This document shows positions 33,258 through 42,412 of a DNA stretch of 42,580 nt, one piece after another. Position 1 is the first letter of the stretch. The number at the start of each line of letters is the position of its first letter. Source of the DNA: an uncultured Opitutia bacterium. GTDB taxonomy: Bacteria > Verrucomicrobiota > Verrucomicrobiia > Opitutales > Opitutaceae. The notes beneath the pieces are model-generated. The model was not told the origin of the DNA. It saw only the letters and a program-made list of their open reading frames with translations, and searched no databases. The DNA lies in NCBI GenBank assembly GCA_903869665.1, contig CAIPZZ010000103.1, forward strand, positions 1 through 42,580, in the 5' to 3' direction. The position numbers were made by a program, and so were the translations under genes.

Positions 33258-34666
33258 ATGTCCGGCAAGAAACTCCTGCTCCTCGCCCTCGCCGCGCTCG
33301 CGCTGCTGCTCGGCGGCGCGTTTCTGCTCTGGAACGAGGGCACCAAGGCCGACCTCGAGGCCGCAGGCAGCGACTGCGCGACGCGCACCTGCCAATGACG
33401 GTGGACGACATCCGCCCGCCGCCCGTGCCGGATGCGGACAACGCCGCGCTCGTCCTCGAAAAAATCGCGCCGCTGCTTAGGGCGCTGCCACAGGTTGACG
33501 GCAAAGATTTTCTTATGTGGTTCGGCGATTTCCAATCGAAGCATAAGGAACTGCATCTCGACGCGACCGCGACCAAGGAGTTAGGCGACCAGCTCGACTC
33601 GCCGCCCGTGCAGGCCGTGCTCGCGCTCATCCGCGAGGCGGCGGGCAAGAAGGAGTTCAACAGCAACACAGATTATTCGAGAGGACCGCAGCTGTTCCGT
33701 TACATCAGCCCGTTACAGCAATCAGCCAAACTGCTTGGCGGACACGCCCGCTTGGCTGCCAGCCGGGGGCAGTCTGGCGAGGCCGCAGCCGATGTCTGGG
33801 CCATGACGTCCTTGGCCGAATTTCCGGCCAAAGAGCCACCGGCGCTGATTACTCTGCTCACGCGGGTCGCGATTTGGGGCATCACGACGGCTGAGATGGA
33901 ACGCTTGGCGGTAACCGGCGACCTCGCACCTGAGTGGAACCAAAAATTTTCCGCCCGACTCGCGGGCATCAATCTCAGCGCCGATTTGGTCCGTGCGTTT
34001 GATGTCGAGCGGATCGTGTTTGGGTAACAGACCTTCGACCAGCTGCTCGCGGGAACATATGATTTGGCCAATGATGTTGGTAAACCGGATGGCTGGAGAG
34101 ACTGGAAAAAATGGGTTCGCCTTCAGGCTTACCGCTTGCCGGGTGTGATCAGATCGGAAAATGCCGATTATCTTGATTATATGCGCGTGTTTCGAGCCGC
34201 CGTGGCGGCAGGAGCCCAAAATCGCGAAGCACTGGAGCGCCGGCTTGGAAACGTGGCGTCCAATTCGCCGGGAGGTTTGATCTTAGAGGTTCTCGTTCCC
34301 ACTTTAGAAGCGCTGAGCAAAAATGTCCTGCTGCGGTCGCACGAGAGACTCACTGTTGTCCAAGTCGGCCTCGCGATGGAGCGCTATCGCGCAGCGAAGG
34401 GCGGCTATCCGGCGGCGCTGTCCGACCTGGTGCCGGACTTCATCAAGGAGGTGCCACCTGACGTGTTCACGGGCAAGCCGCTACTCTACCGCACCGAGCC
34501 GGGCGGCGCGGTCATCTACAGCGTCGGCAAAAACCTAAAGGACGACGGCGGTATCGATGATATGGACGCTGACAAAGACGACATCAACTGGGCCTCCGGC
34601 GCGGCGGCCGCGCGCAAGTTCACCCCGCCGCCTCCCAAGCCCTCCGGCGCGGACGACGAGCCGTAG
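33258..34666 (+). pseudogene. Hypothetical exported or membrane protein gene with a frameshift and an in-frame TAA
   Basis: The start at 33258 encodes an N-terminal hydrophobic segment (MSGKKLLLLALAALALLLGGAFLLW). At about 33360-33363 the frame shifts by one base, and the coding sense continues as RRQRLRDAHLPMTVDDIRPPP. It meets TAA at 34025-34027 (RIVFG-stop-QTFDQLLAG) and continues in the same frame to 34666. The last part (SGKPLLYR-like GKPLLYRTEPGGAVIYSVGKN, then DDGGIDDMDADKDDINW) is a type of C-terminus seen in uncharacterised Verrucomicrobia proteins. Function unknown. It lies 54 bp after the broken barrel gene, so the pair may have been an operon. Confidence 0.75.
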
Positions 34667-34712
34667 CGCCTGTCTTTCCCGTGCCACGGCGAGTCACCCC
34701 GGAGCGGTTTCC

Positions 34713-34760
34713 GACCTGCGACCTGCGACCTGCGACCTGCGACCTGCGACCTGCGACCTT
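34713..34760. repeat. Heptamer tandem repeat GACCTGC
   Basis: Six perfect copies of GACCTGC (34713-34754), then GACCTT, between the broken gene and the MATE gene 3' end. Its length may vary between strains. Confidence 0.95.
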
Positions 34761-34771
34761 CAGACTTCTGC

Positions 34772-36166
34772 TCACATCCCCGCGATCTGCGCCGCCTCGG
34801 CCTCGGAGTCCTGCGCGACATGGTCGCGGGCCTTGGTCGCGGTTTTCACCCAATGCCGCTGCTTCCAGCGGCGGCGCATCATCAGGCCGCGTAACCATTC
34901 GTCGAGGGCCATTGTCAGCCAGATGCCATGCAGGCCGAGCGGCGTGTGCAGGCCGAGCAGCCACGCCAGCGGCACCCACACGCACCACATCGAGAACGCG
35001 CCCATCGCGATGGGGAACCACACGTCGCCCGTAGCCCGGAGCGAGTTGATCACGACAATGTTGAACACCCGTCCCGGCTCAATGAGGATGCCCAGCAGCA
35101 TCAGTTGCACGCTGAGACCGCGAATGGCGGGGTCGTCCGTGAACTGCCCGGCGATGACCGGCGCGCACGCGGCCACGATGAGGACCGCGCCGAGCGCGAG
35201 GAGGATGCCGAGGCGGAGATTTTTGAGCAGCGTGTGATACGCCTCCTCCAGCCGCCCCGCGCCGACGAGGTGGCCGATGACGATCTCCGTGCCCAGCCCG
35301 AGGGAGAGGCTGAAGATGATCACGAGGCGCTGCAGGTTTTGTGCGACCGCCTGCGCGGCCTGCGCTTGTCCGCCCAGCTCTTTCACGAAGCTCGTCACCA
35401 CCATAAGCGCGCCGAGGTAGCAGAGGTTCTCCCCCGCCGCCGGCAGGCCGATGCGGAGCACGCGACGGAGCTGGTTCCAGGAGAGCACGAAAAAATCCCG
35501 CACGCGCAGCCGCAGTTGCGTGCGGCGGTCGAGCAGGATCCAGAGCGCCACACACGCGCACGCACGGCTGAACACCCCCGAGAGCGCGACGCCCGTCACG
35601 CCCATGTGTGGCGCGCCAAACAGCCCGAAGAGCACCACGCAGTTTCCCGCGAGGCTCAGCACGCCCTGCCCACCGAGCACGACCATCGTGTCACGCGTAT
35701 GCCGGTGCGCACGGAGTGTGGCGGCGATCGCCATGTTCATCGCGTCGAGGAACAGCATCCCGCCCACGATCCGCAGATAAGGCTCGCCGTGGGCGACGAG
35801 GCTTGCGTGGACGTTGAGCGCCAGCAGCGGCCCCGCGAGCAGCCACAGCGCCAGACTCGTGGCCGCGCCCAACCAGGTGCAGGCGGCGATGGCGGTGGTC
35901 GTGATGCGCGCCGCGCCCGCCCGGTCGCCCGCGCCAAGATGGTGAGTGATGACCACGCTCGCGCCGATGGCGATGAAGTTGAACACCGTCCAACCCGTGT
36001 AGATCCACTGGTTGGCCCCGCTAAGGGCCGCCGCCGCGCCCACCGACACCGCGCGACTGACCATCAGCGCGTCCACGATCACGATGAGCATGCGCAGGCC
36101 CTGCTCGACGAAGATGGGCCACGCGATGGTGAGGAGGCCGGTCTTGGGCTGGGCGGGTGCGCTCAT
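34772..36166 (-). CDS. MATE family efflux transporter
   Basis: This encodes 464 residues from ATG 36166 (MSAPAQPKTGLLTIAWPIFVEQ). About 12 transmembrane helices are arranged in two similar halves. The first half has ITTTAIAACTWLGAATSLALW and GMLFLDAMNMAIAATLRAHRHTRDTM; the second half has GLPAAGENLCYLGALMVVTSFV, SLSLGLGTEIVIGHLVGAGR and NIVVINSLRATGDVWFP, typical of MatE domains. Such proteins export cationic drugs or metabolites using Na+ or H+ gradients. The substrate is unknown. The C-terminus is soluble and charged (RRRWKQRHWVKTATKARDHVAQDSEAEAAQIAGM). Confidence 0.93.
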   Translation of the reverse strand: MSAPAQPKTGLLTIAWPIFVEQGLRMLIVIVDALMVSRAVSVGAAAALSGANQWIYTGWTVFNFIAIGASVVITHHLGAGDRAGAARITTTAIAACTWLGAATSLALWLLAGPLLALNVHASLVAHGEPYLRIVGGMLFLDAMNMAIAATLRAHRHTRDTMVVLGGQGVLSLAGNCVVLFGLFGAPHMGVTGVALSGVFSRACACVALWILLDRRTQLRLRVRDFFVLSWNQLRRVLRIGLPAAGENLCYLGALMVVTSFVKELGGQAQAAQAVAQNLQRLVIIFSLSLGLGTEIVIGHLVGAGRLEEAYHTLLKNLRLGILLALGAVLIVAACAPVIAGQFTDDPAIRGLSVQLMLLGILIEPGRVFNIVVINSLRATGDVWFPIAMGAFSMWCVWVPLAWLLGLHTPLGLHGIWLTMALDEWLRGLMMRRRWKQRHWVKTATKARDHVAQDSEAEAAQIAGM

Positions 36167-36254
36167 GCGGTGCAAAAGCGGTCAGCATACCGCTCGCGCC
36201 CGGCGGGGTGTCAACGGCGGCGCGAACGGAGTGACAGACGGGATACAAATTTTT

Positions 36255-36460
36255 TAACCACGGATTACACGGATAAACACGGATGGCCGAGCGGCTGAGG
36301 TCATGGCCACAAAAAACACAAAAAACCCGAAGGCGAATGAGACTCACAAGGCGCCTTTAGGCGCGCGGAAGATTACCGCCAGCGTTGCGGCCCTTTTGTG
36401 CCTCTTTGTGGCAATCCTGCCTTGGATTGATCCGTGCCCATACGTGCAATCCGTGGTCAA
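36255..36460. repeat. Nested inverted repeat, ACCACGGATTACACGGAT type
   Basis: The outer arms are 36255-36284 (AACCACGGATTACACGGAT and on) and about 36430-36460 (ATCCGTGCCCATACGTGCAA and on), imperfectly complementary over about 30 bp. The inner arms are GGCCACAAAAAACACAAAA (36305) and CTTTTGTGCCTCTTTGTGGC (36392). A third small hairpin lies at the centre near 36350-36365. This fills the 318-bp gap upstream of the MATE gene; no gene is seen in it. Confidence 0.85.
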
Positions 36461-36484
36461 TTCCGGCGGTTGATTTCAACGGCT

Positions 36485-36700
36485 TCACGCCGCGACGCTG
36501 ACCATCCAGCTGACGCCGAATTTGTCCGTGAGCATGCCGAAGCAGGGGGACCAGAGGGTTTTCACAACGGCATGCCGACCTAGCCGCCGCTGGCGAGAGC
36601 GGCGAAGGCGTGCTCGGCCTCGGCGGCGGTCGGCACGGCGAGCGAGAGCGAGAAGCCCTCGAACTTCTGACCGGCCGCGTTGCCGCGGCTCAGGGGCGCA
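36485..36700 (-). pseudogene. Remnant of a VOC/glyoxalase (PhnB-like) gene
   Basis: Read leftward, GQKFEGFSLSLAVPTAAEAEHAFAALASGG meets a TAG stop, then VGMPL; after a one-base frame change KTLWSPCFGMLTDKFGVSWMVSVAA follows. This is the C-terminal half of a PhnB-like VOC protein, with the family's W..FGMLTDKFGVSWM ending. The N-terminal half is absent. It lies next to the nested inverted repeat. Confidence 0.8.
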
Positions 36701-36844
36701 AGGGGCGTTCCTTAATTTCCTGTATTTCCCTGCCAAGGGCTTAGGTCTCTTCAAGAATTGAGGTTAACTGTGCTTGAGAGGTTGTTATATGTGTCTTGCC
36801 AAGCATGATCTGGTCCCATGAGCCTTTCATAACCTTACTCCTGC

Positions 36845-38035
36845 ATGAACACCCGATTGTCCAATGTGCGTTGGCACCGTTCATTGTTGGTCGGACTGAT
36901 GATTCCAACTATATTTGCGACCGGCTGTTGGAAGCGGGGCAAAGGCGGCACCGGTATCTATGCCAATCCCTACTCGTTCACGACGTTGGCAGGACGCACT
37001 GGCATGCGCACTGTTTCCGTCGGAGGTTCGATTGCCTACGCGGATGGGTTCGGTAGCGCAGCCCAATTTGGACAAATGAGCGGCGTGGCTGCGGACAAGG
37101 CAGGCAATATTTACGTGGCCGACCTAGGTCCGGGAGCCATCAGAAAAATCACGCCTGCCGGTGAAGTGACAACCATTGCGAGGACAGGAGGGAAATCCCT
37201 CCGGGGCGTGGCGGTAGATCAGGCGGGCAATGTCTATGCGGCGCATTGGGACGGCTTGATCGAGAAGATCACGCCCGACGGTTTGGTCAGCAGCTTGGCG
37301 GGAACAACCACCGCGACTGGAGCGCCGAAGTTCAGCCGCGCCATGGGCGTGGCGGTGGACCAGGCTGGCAACGTGTATGTGGCGGAAAATGAGACCATCC
37401 AAATAATCACGCCTGAAGGTGCGGTTTCCACGCTGGCCGGCAAGGAAGGCACCGCCGGTTACGTGGATGGGCCGGGATCGGTTGCGCGATTTTCCGTCCC
37501 GGTTGGCGTGGCAGTGGATGCCGGTGGCAATGTCTATGTGGCGGAGGAGGCCAACCACACAGTGAGAAAAATCACCCCGGCAGGCATGGTGACCACCATT
37601 GCCGGACGGGCGGGCGTGGACGGCTATGTGGACGGGCCGGCGGATCGAGCCCTGTTTCATGACCTGCTGGGCGTGGCGGTGGACGGCGAGCGCAACGTCT
37701 ATGTGGTAGACTTCAGCCAGAACACGGTCCGCCGGATCTCACCCGACGGGATGGTGACCACGCTGGCCGGAAACATGGAAAAGCATGGTAACAATGATGG
37801 TGTCGGCCAGGCAGCTGAGTTCACCAATCCTTGGGGCGTGGCGGCGGACAGCGCAGGCAACCTATACATGGCCGAGTCGCAGAAAATCAGAAAAGGAACG
37901 CCTTTTGCCCGCTTGGGGGAGAAGCGGGCGGAAAAGATCCAACAAACCGTGGTCGGGGCACTGTTATTACTGATGGCCGCGGTCATATTCGTCGTGGTCA
38001 GGCACGACCGCCGTAAGGCAACACTGGTAAGATAG
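36845..38035 (+). CDS. NHL-repeat lipoprotein with C-terminal membrane anchor
   Basis: This encodes 396 residues. The N-terminus has a basic region and a lipoprotein-type signal (LLVGLMIPTIFATGC, Cys28). The middle is at least six NHL repeats with the pattern GVAVDQAGNVYVAEN.TI..ITPEG.VSTLAG, starting at about 75, so a beta-propeller is expected. The C-terminus has a hydrophobic helix (VVGALLLLMAAVIFVVV) and a short basic tail. NHL propellers bind proteins, sugars or RNA, or act as lyases; no catalytic role is evident. Composition is lower in GC than its neighbours. The gene stands alone. Confidence 0.9.
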   Translation: MNTRLSNVRWHRSLLVGLMIPTIFATGCWKRGKGGTGIYANPYSFTTLAGRTGMRTVSVGGSIAYADGFGSAAQFGQMSGVAADKAGNIYVADLGPGAIRKITPAGEVTTIARTGGKSLRGVAVDQAGNVYAAHWDGLIEKITPDGLVSSLAGTTTATGAPKFSRAMGVAVDQAGNVYVAENETIQIITPEGAVSTLAGKEGTAGYVDGPGSVARFSVPVGVAVDAGGNVYVAEEANHTVRKITPAGMVTTIAGRAGVDGYVDGPADRALFHDLLGVAVDGERNVYVVDFSQNTVRRISPDGMVTTLAGNMEKHGNNDGVGQAAEFTNPWGVAADSAGNLYMAESQKIRKGTPFARLGEKRAEKIQQTVVGALLLLMAAVIFVVVRHDRRKATLVR

Positions 38036-38071
38036 TCTTTACGCTGCTACAAACATCGGTATCCCACTCGC

Positions 38072-41000
38072 TCACGTCACGCGGGGGGACTTGGCGAGCA
38101 GCGCCGGGTCAAGCCCGAGGGTGCCGGTGAGGCGCGTCAGGTATTCTGACGTTGCCGCGTCCTTGGCGGCGGCTTGGGTGGCGGCGAGGCGGGCACGGAT
38201 GCCGAGCTTGTCCGCGACGTCGGCGTAGTTGGGACGGGCGAGGAATTTTTCGAGGTAGGCGGCCTGCGCGCGGAGCGCGGCGAGGTCGCGCGTCTGCTGC
38301 GCGGCGAGGCGAGCGCGATACCAGTCGCTGGCGAGCAGCGTCTCGCGGGTGAAGAGCGCGCGGAAGGCGGGGTCGGCGGCGTTGCGGCCTTCCCAGGTGC
38401 CGTCGCGCATGAGGTGAAGGAGCGCGCGCAGGGGCGGGACGGCCTGCGCGACGGAGCCGTCGTTGAAATACGCCTCGGCGGCAGCGCGCTGGGCGGCGAC
38501 GATGTTATCCATGCCGTCGGCAAACACGTCGAGATCCTGTTTTTCCGGCTGCAAAAACTCCTCGTCGAACACGGCGCTGGGGTTACCCAGCACGCGGCCG
38601 CAGAAAGTCTGCACGAAGCGCGCGGTGATGCGCCAGCCGAGGCGGCTGGCGAGGACGGGTTTGCCATGGTGCTCGAAATCGGCGCAGCGCTCGAGGTGGC
38701 CCTCCTTAATGAGGCTGGCGGGCTCGCGCTCGGCGGGCGTCATGCGGCACCAGATTTCGGGCACGAGCAGGCTGATGTCGTGGTCCACGCGGTGCTTTGG
38801 GCCGACCCAACCGGCGGCGGTCGAGAAGATCGGCAGACCGGTGAGAACATAGGAGACGAGTGCAGCGTTGAGGTCGTGGACCGGCGGGAGGGCGTTGAAC
38901 GGAGCCTTGGTCAGCGCGCCCTCGGAGCCGGCGCCGGTGGTCGAAGGGGACTTGCCGGTGAGGCTGGCGATAAGGTCCATGAACGCCTCTGGCACCTCCT
39001 GGCAATGGATGGGGCCATAGACGCAGAGCGGGCGCACGCCGGGCTCGGGCGGATTGAGGCGGCGACCCATGAGCACGGAGCCGACGGGAAACGGCGCGGG
39101 CGAGGCGGCGGCGAGGCGGCGGTAGAGGTGGGCGCCGGTGTGGGCGAGATAGGACGCGCGCGGATCCTCGAGGTCGGGGCGGACCTGGAGGTAGCGCGGA
39201 TTTTTCGAGGGCTTGCCGTCCACGAGACGCGGGTGCGAGGGCGAGACGAGGTGCGCGGGCCGGCCGGCGGCGAGGAAGCCCTCGAACATTTGTTGCATCG
39301 GCTCGGTGAACTCCTCGAAGCCGGCGGCGTCCTCCACGATGGCGCGCGCGGCGGCGTGGCTGAGCGGTTCGTAGTTGGAGAAGAAGTGGCCGGCGCCGCC
39401 GAAGTCCCGCTCGGTGCGCCGGTCGTAGCCGCGCACGATGGCGTCATCGGGCCGCTGGAAGAGCTGGGTCTCGCAGTTGTGGACGAATTTCACCGACGGC
39501 TCCCTGACCCACGCGGGCAGGCCGGGCACTTGGGCGGCGGGCGCGACGGCGGAGGCGGTGATGTCATCCTCGGCCTGGATTTTCTCGGCCGGGAAAAAAT
39601 CCGAGCGCAGCGTGAACGTGCGCCAGCCGCCCTCGGCGGTGTAGCCGACGCGCAGGTAGTGGGTGAGAAGTTTTTCCTTGTTGTGCTTCAGCTCGTTGCC
39701 GGGCCGGGCGTTGATGGTGTCCACGCTGAAGTGCGCGCGCCACTGGTCGCCCCAGGCGGGCTGGTGGAGGCGCTTGAGGAGCAGGACGAGGTCGCGGATG
39801 GAGCGCGGGATGGTGCTGAGCCAGGCGTTGTAGTCATCGGTATAGTCGGGGCTGCGGCTGAGCAACTTGATGACGGAACCGAGGGAGCGCTGCGGGCTGA
39901 GGATGGGGCGCGCGGGCTTGCCGGTGAGCAGCGGCCGCTTGAAACGCGCGCTGAAGTCGTGGCGCAGGATGGCCTCGACGGCGTCGAGATCGCGGGCGAG
40001 GTCGCTGACATAAACCGGGCCGGCAAACATGGCGTCGGAGATGGGTTTTGAGATCTCGGACTTGCCGCCGCCAGAGACGGTGCAGGGCTTGTGGCAGAGC
40101 AGGCCCTCGGCGGTGGTTCCGCGCAGGCACCAGCGGTGGCTCTCGCCGGCCTTGGTCATCTCGACCTTGTAGCCCGAGGGGAGGACATAGGTGTGACCGG
40201 GCAGAAGTTTCAACGACTGCTCCGCGCCGGCGGCGTCGCGCCAGGCGATGCGCTGCGTGCGGAGATCAAAGCGCGCGTCGGCCGGCACATAGCTCACGGT
40301 GGGGAACTCGCGGTCGCGCGCCCAGCCGCTAGGCTGCGGCTCGGCGCGGTCGCCGAGCCGCGCGAGCGCCTCGGCGAGCGTGTGGTTCACGCCGGGGAGA
40401 TTGGCGGCGAGCTGGAAAGTCTCGCCGAGATCGTAGCTGGGAAACACGACCGCGCCACCGGCGTGCTCCTCCTCGCAGCGGCCGAGGAGGTTGGCGGCAA
40501 AGCTGAGCTGAGTCTTCACCTCCTTTTTGCAGTAGCCGAAATAGTTGTCGGAGATGACGGTCACGATCACGCCGGAGGCGTCGCGCGCGGTGAGCTTGAA
40601 CGCGCCGCCGTCGTTGTAGCGCTCGGCGGCGTCCTTCCAGCCCATGCCGTCACGGCGCTGGCGTGGCGTGGCGTCGGCCCACGCAGGGAGGCCGAGCTCT
40701 TTTTTGGTGAGCTTATTCAGGTGCGGCGCGAGGATGACGCAGCCCGTGTGGCCGCTCCAGTGGCGCGGGTCGAGTGCGGCGTCGTTTTCGGGCAGATGCG
40801 GGTCGCCGGCGTTGCCAAAAATACGCTCGATGAAGTCGAGGTTGGCGACGAGCGCGCCGGGCACAAAGAAACGCGTCTCCATCGCGCGCTGTGCCGAGAA
40901 CCCTGGCACCGCCGGGCAGACCACTGGCCGCAGGTGAAGCGAGACGAAGCACTCGGCGGGCTTTTCCGCCTGCGCGGTGAACGGCAGCCGCAGCAGCTCC

Positions 41001-41527
41001 GGCGGCGGGGCGAACGCCGCGCGCAGCAGCCGGCCATAGACGGCGGCGGGCACGGCCTTTTTGTCGTCGGGGACGGGCAGGCCGCCCTCGGAGACATGGA
41101 AAATGCCCTGCGTGGTGCGGCGGTCGCTGACTGGATTGTGTAGCACACCCTGGCGGACGCGGTAGGAGGAGAGGATGTCGCTTTGGTGCAGGTCGGCATG
41201 CGGCGGTAGCGAGAGCAGGCGCGCAAGACCGGGGCGGTCGAGGACGAGGGTAGGGGAGGGCAGGCGCGGCGGCTCGGACTCGCCGTCGAGCAGGTCGTAG
41301 AGGAAATTCTGGATGCGCTGGTCCACAGGGCAGAGGTGGCGCGTGAGCGCGCGGTCTTTCTCGCGGCTGAGCGCGAGGAAATGCCCCATGAGCGGCGCGA
41401 GGCCGTCGCCGCCCACGGGCGGCACGCCCGGCTGGCCAAGCTCGGCGAGCTTGAGGTTGAGGTAGGCGGCGAGGCGGAGATCTTCCGCGGCAGGGCCGGA
41501 GGAGGGCGTGGGAGTGGTGTCGGTCAT
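38072..41527 (-). CDS. PPi-type phosphoenolpyruvate carboxykinase-like protein
   Basis: This encodes 1151 residues from ATG 41527 (MTDTTPTPSSGPAAEDLRLAAYLNLKLAELG); the upstream extension to 41746 is not conserved-looking and overlaps the next gene. Segments such as VSDRRTTQGIFHVSEGGLP with DDKKAVP, SDNYFGYCKKEVKTQ (about 325), GGGKSEISKPISDA (about 484), ILSPQRSLGSVIKLL and KSPSTTGAGSEGALTK (about 857) agree with what I recall of the diphosphate-dependent PEPCK of Propionibacterium (EC 4.1.1.38), a family of about 1100-1200 residues unlike ATP- or GTP-PEPCK. The enzyme would interconvert oxaloacetate and PEP using PPi or Pi. I could not check it by search. It stands alone. Confidence 0.78.
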   Translation of the reverse strand: MTDTTPTPSSGPAAEDLRLAAYLNLKLAELGQPGVPPVGGDGLAPLMGHFLALSREKDRALTRHLCPVDQRIQNFLYDLLDGESEPPRLPSPTLVLDRPGLARLLSLPPHADLHQSDILSSYRVRQGVLHNPVSDRRTTQGIFHVSEGGLPVPDDKKAVPAAVYGRLLRAAFAPPPELLRLPFTAQAEKPAECFVSLHLRPVVCPAVPGFSAQRAMETRFFVPGALVANLDFIERIFGNAGDPHLPENDAALDPRHWSGHTGCVILAPHLNKLTKKELGLPAWADATPRQRRDGMGWKDAAERYNDGGAFKLTARDASGVIVTVISDNYFGYCKKEVKTQLSFAANLLGRCEEEHAGGAVVFPSYDLGETFQLAANLPGVNHTLAEALARLGDRAEPQPSGWARDREFPTVSYVPADARFDLRTQRIAWRDAAGAEQSLKLLPGHTYVLPSGYKVEMTKAGESHRWCLRGTTAEGLLCHKPCTVSGGGKSEISKPISDAMFAGPVYVSDLARDLDAVEAILRHDFSARFKRPLLTGKPARPILSPQRSLGSVIKLLSRSPDYTDDYNAWLSTIPRSIRDLVLLLKRLHQPAWGDQWRAHFSVDTINARPGNELKHNKEKLLTHYLRVGYTAEGGWRTFTLRSDFFPAEKIQAEDDITASAVAPAAQVPGLPAWVREPSVKFVHNCETQLFQRPDDAIVRGYDRRTERDFGGAGHFFSNYEPLSHAAARAIVEDAAGFEEFTEPMQQMFEGFLAAGRPAHLVSPSHPRLVDGKPSKNPRYLQVRPDLEDPRASYLAHTGAHLYRRLAAASPAPFPVGSVLMGRRLNPPEPGVRPLCVYGPIHCQEVPEAFMDLIASLTGKSPSTTGAGSEGALTKAPFNALPPVHDLNAALVSYVLTGLPIFSTAAGWVGPKHRVDHDISLLVPEIWCRMTPAEREPASLIKEGHLERCADFEHHGKPVLASRLGWRITARFVQTFCGRVLGNPSAVFDEEFLQPEKQDLDVFADGMDNIVAAQRAAAEAYFNDGSVAQAVPPLRALLHLMRDGTWEGRNAADPAFRALFTRETLLASDWYRARLAAQQTRDLAALRAQAAYLEKFLARPNYADVADKLGIRARLAATQAAAKDAATSEYLTRLTGTLGLDPALLAKSPRVT

Positions 41528-41664
41528 GTGCGCGGTGTGCGGAGACTTCGCGCCTCTGTCAGCAAACTTCGCGCCACCGTCCGGGGTAAACATGGAAGGG
41601 CGGGAGGCGGCGTTTGTCGGCTTGAAACTCTCGACAGCGTTACGAGCATTTTCTTCTAGTCTCG

Positions 41665-42252
41665 TTAACGGCGGCGCAGGAAACGCCAGCCGAGCGCTAT
41701 GGCGGCGAGCGCAGCGACGCCGATCAGTAGCGAGTCGGTAAACCATGGCCCGTATTCGGCGAGCCAGAGAGATTTTTCCTTGAACGTTGTCGCCGCCGGA
41801 AGAGTGATGCCTGCGCGCGCAAAGGCGGCTTTGATTTTGGCTTCGTCGGCCCAGTTGGTTTGAAAACGGCCGTCGTGCAAACGCATCACAATATAGCGGC
41901 CGTTGGCCGAACGGCGATCTTCGTCAATCACGCACGCAGTCATGACCACCAATGCGCCATCAGCAACCATGCCGCTCTCCCACCAAGCGGGGGAATCGTG
42001 TGGAAAATAAGAAAAGTAGTGAGATAACGGTTGATCTAGCTGCTCTACGAAAGAGCCAAGCCCATTCCGTAGCAGGGGATCAAGCTCAGTCCAATCAAGA
42101 GGGAGATTGCCGTCGTGATTTTTGGCGTATGATTCAAGAATCTCGGCAACGCCCTGGGTTGGTCCCTGCCATGTCGCGACAACCGTGTTTCCTTGAATCG
42201 CGCCACAACAGATCAAGGACTGAAACCCAATGAGAATCAGGAAGCGTTTCAT
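41665..42252 (-). CDS. Small exported protein with C-terminal membrane anchor
   Basis: This encodes 195 residues. The signal peptide is MKRFLILIGFQSLICCGAIQG, possibly with a lipoprotein cysteine at position 15 or 16. A soluble domain (VAEILESYAKNHDGNLPLDWTELDPLL, then DEDRRSANGRYIVMRLHDGRFQTNWADE) is followed by a C-terminal helix (SLLIGVAALAAIALGWRFL) and RRR. The AKNHDG..P..W..L phrase resembles the globular part of Verrucomicrobia prepilin-like proteins, but there is no prepilin leader. Function unknown. It lies upstream of the PEPCK-like gene in the same direction, 137 bp away. Confidence 0.75.
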   Translation of the reverse strand: MKRFLILIGFQSLICCGAIQGNTVVATWQGPTQGVAEILESYAKNHDGNLPLDWTELDPLLRNGLGSFVEQLDQPLSHYFSYFPHDSPAWWESGMVADGALVVMTACVIDEDRRSANGRYIVMRLHDGRFQTNWADEAKIKAAFARAGITLPAATTFKEKSLWLAEYGPWFTDSLLIGVAALAAIALGWRFLRRR

Positions 42253-42412
42253 GCGAGAAGATCAATTCGCCCGCAAATTCACCCCGCACAGCCGATGCCG
42301 AGGCCAGCTAGAAAAGACTTAACTTTATCTTCCGATGTTTTCGAGGCGGCCAAATGGCACAATGGCGTGAATATGACCTGCCGGCTCCAGTTTAGTAATT
42401 TGTGATGCGACC

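Noticed and set aside
32004-33395. 463-codon leftward open frame over the split barrel gene
   Set aside because: It has a low-complexity Glu/Gly/Ala/Val composition, while the rightward frame has a signal peptide and barrel strands in one frame on both sides of the TAG.
31911-34666. Stop-codon reassignment (TAG as sense)
   Set aside because: The two neighbouring broken genes also contain an in-frame TAA and a frameshift, and other genes in the window end normally, so a changed code does not explain it.
34713-34760. CRISPR array
   Set aside because: The units are 7 bp without spacers; this is a simple tandem repeat. No cas genes are present.
38174-40051. 625-codon rightward open frame
   Set aside because: Antisense shadow of the PEPCK-like gene, which has clear conserved motifs on the other strand.
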